Positions 28,517 through 32,884 of a stretch of 32,884 nt of DNA are shown piece by piece. The notes beneath the pieces are model-generated. The model did no database searches and was not told where the DNA came from. It was given only the letters and a program-made list of their open reading frames with translations. Both the position numbers and the translations under genes were made by a program. Positions within the stretch are counted from its first letter, which is position 1, and each line of letters starts with the position of its first letter. The DNA comes from Helicobacteraceae bacterium (lineage in GTDB: Bacteria > Campylobacterota > Campylobacteria > Campylobacterales > Sulfurimonadaceae). The stretch is from positions 1 through 32,884 of the forward strand of contig JAGXIA010000028.1 in the NCBI GenBank assembly GCA_024635885.1, in the 5' to 3' direction.

Positions 28517-29404
28517 GTGTTACATAAAAAAGCCATTGCACTTTTAATAACTGTTCTTTTTATTATGGCTATAACTATTAGCGTAGGCCTTGGCTTAAAG
28601 TATGTTAAAAATGCTTCCAATAGTGTTAATAGCGAGCAGTATATGCTGCAAAGTTCTGTAGTTGTAAATGATGTGTTAAAAATGTTAAAAAATTCTGCAG
28701 CCTTAGATCAGATAAATTCTGCTGATGGTTTAGCTCTTTTTTTAGAAGAATCATCATTTATACCATTTCAGAGTAATGGAATTAAAGTGCTTATTGAAAT
28801 TAGCAGTGCCAGAGCTAAAATAAATCCAAATACTCTTTTAGATCAAGATCGTTTAAATGCTTTTAAAAGTTTTTTGATAACTAACAGAGTCAACCCTGAA
28901 TACGCTTCTATGCTGTCGGATGTAATGAGCGGAATTAAAGAAGATATGTCATATAATACAGATATTTTTACTAAAAAACCATACCTGTTTCGAGACTATA
29001 TAGCTTCACAAGAGCATTTACTTGAAATAAATGATGCTTATATAAAAAAATATCATGATAATAGTTTGAAAAATATAGATATGCAAGAGTTGTTTTATAT
29101 TTCTAAAGATAAAAACACTACTATTGATTTAAAACATGCTACTCCTTTAGCCTGGGAGTTAATGCTTGGCTGTGATGAAAACAGAGCAACTCTATTAAGT
29201 GCTAATGGCGTTGCAATTAATAGTTTGGATGAATTAGCTTTGAGTGATGAAGAAAAAAAAGCACTGCAAATATTTCAAACAAGCTTTTATGAACCGTATA
29301 TAGATGTAAAGCTGGAAATTATACAAAAAGATGTAAGTGTTAACATCAGATTTGAGTACAATATAAAATTAAAGAAAGGGTCCAATTTTGTTTTCGAAGT
29401 TTAA
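28517..29404 (+). CDS. Type II secretion GspK-like minor pseudopilin
   Basis: N-terminal KKAIALLITVLFIMAITISVGLGL, SARAKINPNTLL; GTG start; position in operon. Confidence 0.65.
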   Translation: MLHKKAIALLITVLFIMAITISVGLGLKYVKNASNSVNSEQYMLQSSVVVNDVLKMLKNSAALDQINSADGLALFLEESSFIPFQSNGIKVLIEISSARAKINPNTLLDQDRLNAFKSFLITNRVNPEYASMLSDVMSGIKEDMSYNTDIFTKKPYLFRDYIASQEHLLEINDAYIKKYHDNSLKNIDMQELFYISKDKNTTIDLKHATPLAWELMLGCDENRATLLSANGVAINSLDELALSDEEKKALQIFQTSFYEPYIDVKLEIIQKDVSVNIRFEYNIKLKKGSNFVFEV

Positions 29405-30317
29405 CAAGCATATTGATACAATATTTTTAGACCCTCATTCAGAGAGTTTTGAAACAAAAGAGAGTGTAAATATTATATTGTCACCTTCTCTGTATTGGGT
29501 AAAGAAAGTTTCTCTTCCTGTTAAATATTTAAGAGATGCAAAGAGCCTTTTGCCATCACTGTTTGAAGATATACTCCCCGATGGAGTCTATAGCTACAGC
29601 GCATACAAAAAAGGCGATGTTTTTTTTATATTTGCCTATGAGGATAAGTTAATACTAAATACCTTGAACTCTAAAGGGATTTCACCAACACAGGTTCATC
29701 ATGTTTATTTTGCCCAGAGTGAACTCTCAGATATAGACAGTGCTGTTAAAATAAATGCTACTCAAAGCATGTATCTTAAAGAAGAAATGCTTTTAGTGGT
29801 GCCATCTGCTTGGCTAGAAGAGAGCGCAGAACTAGATATACGCCAAATTATTCTTTCAAAAAATTATATAACACTTAAACAGTTTGGTCATATTATTAAC
29901 GATAAAGCTATTTATACAATAGCTACAATTTTTATTTTTCTGATTGCTATTGTTGCGGTAGAGTACTTTATAACTGAGTATAAAGTATCACAAACAAGCC
30001 AACTCAAAGATAAACTGTTTGAGCAGTATGGTCTTAAATCAACGATGATGCAAAACCGCTCAATACTAAAAGAATATAAAGACGTACATAGTGTTCAAAC
30101 AAAGCTAAGAGAGTATATATCATCTATCTTAGCGTTAAAGCTAGAAAATAAAGAAAAATTAACACTGCTTAGTTTAAAAAGGAAAAGTCTTATAGCAGAG
30201 TTTAGTGAAGTGAAAAAAGGAAATGAAATTAATTTTGAAAAACTGTTTAAAAGTAAAAATATGAAATATAAGGCAAGATTTAAAGAGACTACTTGGCATG
30301 TGGAAATAGAACTGTGA
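29388..30317 (+). CDS. GspL-like protein (degenerate)
   Basis: N-terminal cytoplasmic part, single TM around residue 190 and operon position; TTG start overlapping the previous gene. Confidence 0.55.
   Translation: MFSKFNKHIDTIFLDPHSESFETKESVNIILSPSLYWVKKVSLPVKYLRDAKSLLPSLFEDILPDGVYSYSAYKKGDVFFIFAYEDKLILNTLNSKGISPTQVHHVYFAQSELSDIDSAVKINATQSMYLKEEMLLVVPSAWLEESAELDIRQIILSKNYITLKQFGHIINDKAIYTIATIFIFLIAIVAVEYFITEYKVSQTSQLKDKLFEQYGLKSTMMQNRSILKEYKDVHSVQTKLREYISSILALKLENKEKLTLLSLKRKSLIAEFSEVKKGNEINFEKLFKSKNMKYKARFKETTWHVEIEL
30294..30305 (-). repeat. Exact copy of dispersed 12-mer
   Basis: TGGCATGTGGAA on + strand at the end of the gspL-like gene (peptide WHVE). Confidence 0.95.
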
Positions 30318-30721
30318 ATCGTATAAACCCACTCCATATTGCCGGCTTACTCATTGTCATTTTAATCTTTTTTATGATAAAACTGAGTAGTGCAAAAGAT
30401 GAGTTAAGCCATACTAAAGAGCTTTATCAAGAGACATTGTCCTTATCAACTCAGTTAAATGGCTTGAAAGAGGTATATTCAAATAAGAGTGAAATTCAAA
30501 AATCATTAAATATATTACTAAAAAATCGAGCTTTAACATCTTCAAATATAAAGCAAAATATTTCAACATCAAGTATGGTTTTAAGTTCTGAGAGTATGGA
30601 TAAAACTGCTCTGAATTTTTTAATGGGCAAACTTTTGAATGGTTCTTACAATATCTTTTCATTAAAAATAAAAAGGTTAAGTGAGAAAAATGCTAGCTTG
30701 GAAGTGGAAATAAAATGGTAA
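30314..30721 (+). CDS. GspM-like protein
   Basis: Small protein with one N-terminal TM followed by a coiled-coil-like region; probable GTG start at 30314 (GTGA overlap); position after gspL-like. Confidence 0.5.
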   Translation: MNRINPLHIAGLLIVILIFFMIKLSSAKDELSHTKELYQETLSLSTQLNGLKEVYSNKSEIQKSLNILLKNRALTSSNIKQNISTSSMVLSSESMDKTALNFLMGKLLNGSYNIFSLKIKRLSEKNASLEVEIKW

Positions 30722-31245
30722 GAATATTAAAACTGCTCGGATACACCTTATTTTTTATTTTGGCATTGATTTACTTTATGCCAAAAGTAAGTCTTTACCA
30801 TTATGCAGAACAAAAGCTTGCAGAAAATAAAATAATTTTTTCAAATGAAAGTGCTGTTGATAATGGATTCTCACTAAAATTAAGTAATGTAAATGTTTCA
30901 TATAGCGAAATTCAGAGTGCCACAGTAAAAAATATAGATATAAAAATGTTGCTATTATATAACTCACTTAGTGTAGAAAATATTAAATTATCAGAAATGG
31001 CTTCTTCATTTGTCCCTTTGCATATAAAAACGCTAGATATTAAATATACAATCTTAAATCCTGTTACGATAATCGCAAATGCCAGTGGTGAGTTTGGTGA
31101 AGCGAATGCCAGGTTAAATATTTTAGATAAAAATGTCACTATACTTTTAACCCCATCTGAATTAATGTTAAATAAATACAAAAACACACTGCAAAGTTTG
31201 AGAAAAAACCAGAGTGGGGAGTATGAATATGTCAAAACTTTCTAA
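30715..31245 (+). CDS. GspN-like protein
   Basis: N-terminal TM plus beta-rich repetitive domain (SLKLSNVNVSYSEIQSATVKNIDIKMLLLYNSLSVENIKLSEM); operon position. Confidence 0.5.
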   Translation: MVRILKLLGYTLFFILALIYFMPKVSLYHYAEQKLAENKIIFSNESAVDNGFSLKLSNVNVSYSEIQSATVKNIDIKMLLLYNSLSVENIKLSEMASSFVPLHIKTLDIKYTILNPVTIIANASGEFGEANARLNILDKNVTILLTPSELMLNKYKNTLQSLRKNQSGEYEYVKTF

Positions 31246-32038
31246 CTCTTATATGCTTAAGGTATTAACAAAACTATTAATTCTTCTGGCAATCGCAAAA
31301 TGTATATCTTTAGCCATTTGGTGGTTTTCACCCAGTGATGGGGTAGAACTTCAATTTGATGATAACTATAATCCAAACTATCAGAGAGTTGATTTTAGTA
31401 ATATGTTAGAAACTGATTTAAGTATAAAAAATGGTGCGACTACTAGCTCTGTTACATCCTCTAATAGTGTCAGTATAAAAAATATGATTTTAAAAGGACT
31501 TTATGGTGAAGGTTCAAGCGGTTTTGCTATAGTGGCTTTAAAATCTTCTCCTCAAAAAACATCCATAGTCTCTGTCGGTGATGAATTTTCTGGCTACATT
31601 TTAAAAACAATTTTAAGCAGTAGTGTTATTTTTACTAAAGCTCTCAAAGAGTATGTTTTAGAAATGGATCAGACAAGAGTCTTAAGTCCATCACTGATTA
31701 CAGAGGTGAAAGATTCTATGGAACCAGTTGGTGTTTCTCGTAAAGATATAAATTTCTATGCCAACAATCCAAAGCAGATTTGGAAAGATATTGCTATTTC
31801 TGAAGTTAAAGACGGCAATGAAATAAAAGGTTTTAAAGTAAATGGCATTAATGAAAAATCCAAAATGTATGAGCTTGGCTTAAAAAAAGATGATGTCATA
31901 GTAGAAGTAAATAATGTAAGACTTAAGTCATACAAAGATGCTATAGATATTTATAAAAATATAGGGAACATAACTAGTATGCAGATAGTCATACTTAGAA
32001 ATAACACGCAAATGGAGTTGGTATATGATATTAATTAA
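31223..32038 (+). CDS. GspC-like protein with HR and PDZ domains
   Basis: N-terminal TM, MILKGLYGEGSSGFAIVALKSSPQKTSIVSVGDEFSGYILKTI (HR domain), KGFKVNGINEKSKMYELGLKKDDVIVEVNNVRLKSY (PDZ). Confidence 0.78.
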   Translation: MNMSKLSNSYMLKVLTKLLILLAIAKCISLAIWWFSPSDGVELQFDDNYNPNYQRVDFSNMLETDLSIKNGATTSSVTSSNSVSIKNMILKGLYGEGSSGFAIVALKSSPQKTSIVSVGDEFSGYILKTILSSSVIFTKALKEYVLEMDQTRVLSPSLITEVKDSMEPVGVSRKDINFYANNPKQIWKDIAISEVKDGNEIKGFKVNGINEKSKMYELGLKKDDVIVEVNNVRLKSYKDAIDIYKNIGNITSMQIVILRNNTQMELVYDIN

Positions 32039-32884
32039 AAAAATGTTTAAAATAGTGGTTTTACTGTTTTTGGTAACAACAATAATCGGTGCTGCTGATG
32101 GTCTGCCTTCATCTGCAAAGAGAGTGAATATAAATTTTTCAAATTTAGATATTAATGATTTTATAAAGTTAACATCAAAGATTACAAATAAAAATATTTT
32201 GATAAATAATAAGATTAATGGAACGGTTGACTTTGTGAGTACAACACCGGTATATGAGGATGAACTAATAGGCATTTTAGTGTCAGTATTAGAATCTAAA
32301 GGTTTCACACTTATAGAAAAAAATTCTATTTATGAGATAGTCCGTTCTACCGAAGCAGCACAGCATAATGCAAAAGTAATTAAACAGGGCAAAAAGCTTG
32401 ATGGTTCACTGATGGTAACGCAGTCCATAAAAATAAAAGGTGAGAATGTAGATATAGTAGCTGCAAAAATTCGTTATCTTATTTCTGCAACTGCAAAACT
32501 TATGACCATGAAAGAGAGTAATATTTTACTTCTTACTGACTACCCTGAAAATATAGAGACAATTAAACAGGTTATTAAAGATATTGATACTAACAATGAA
32601 GCCATAGTCAGAATTTTACCAATAAAATTTACTGAAATAAAAAAACTCCAGTCAAGGCTTGTTGACATTTCAAAGTCCTTATTTAATGAAAATGTAGCTT
32701 CTCAGGCTGTTAAAATTGTATTAGATGAAAATATAAATGCTCTTATAGTTGTTGGAAATAAAGTGAATGTTGATAAAGTAGAGCGTCTGGTTCAAAAATT
32801 AGATATAGAGTCAAATGTAAGCAACACAGTAAATATTTTTGAACTTAAAAATTCTGATGCAAAATCGGTCTTAGCCAGTTTAAC
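32025..32884 (+). CDS. gspD: Type II secretion secretin GspD, N-terminal part (runs off window)
   Basis: Open from ATG 32025 to the window end: VNINFSNLDINDFIKLTSKITNKNILINNKINGTVDFVS ... KESNILLLTDYPENIETIKQVIKDID: N0/N1/N2 secretin domains. Absent from the ORF track because it has no stop. Confidence 0.9.
   Translation, partial: MILIKKMFKIVVLLFLVTTIIGAADGLPSSAKRVNINFSNLDINDFIKLTSKITNKNILINNKINGTVDFVSTTPVYEDELIGILVSVLESKGFTLIEKNSIYEIVRSTEAAQHNAKVIKQGKKLDGSLMVTQSIKIKGENVDIVAAKIRYLISATAKLMTMKESNILLLTDYPENIETIKQVIKDIDTNNEAIVRILPIKFTEIKKLQSRLVDISKSLFNENVASQAVKIVLDENINALIVVGNKVNVDKVERLVQKLDIESNVSNTVNIFELKNSDAKSVLASL

Noticed and set aside
1-32884. CRISPR array, prophage, transposase, toxin-antitoxin or defence-island genes
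   Set aside because: No regularly spaced direct repeats, no integrase/transposase or defence-type ORFs found; gene content is core-like.

Overview
This AT-rich window is ordinary, densely packed chromosome from a Campylobacterota bacterium, probably Sulfurimonas-like (inferred from gene content and order). From left to right it holds: the end of a DUF945-like protein, a peptide-type ABC substrate-binding protein and a HAD phosphatase; a four-subunit pyruvate:acceptor oxidoreductase (gamma-delta-alpha-beta); luxS, two small uncharacterised genes and an MnmC-type methyltransferase; a PAS protein with a membrane MCP (CetB/CetA-like); recQ, ribE and a Sel1-repeat protein on the minus strand; mnmG and a GT-B-like protein; petABC; an RDD protein; moaA-queE-queD convergent with moeA; a lipoprotein with two Big_5-like repeats and a C-terminal DUF3494 (ice-binding-like) domain; and a compact type II secretion-like operon (G, pseudopilin, F, K, L, M, N, C, D) running off the end. 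The strongest signal not explained by the genes is a dispersed non-palindromic 12-mer, TTCCACATGCCA. I count 8 exact copies and 4 one-mismatch copies, in both orientations, in several reading frames and in one intergenic region, against about 0.002 exact copies expected by a rough composition estimate. It resembles a DNA-uptake-sequence-like or other genome-wide recognition word and leaves recurrent peptide footprints (PHAK, LACG, WHVE) in unrelated proteins. Smaller points of interest are REP-like palindromes, an inverted pair of the 12-mer, a probable leaderless RDD gene, a duplicated promoter-like segment beside an ORF remnant, and a QueE with an unusual cysteine motif.
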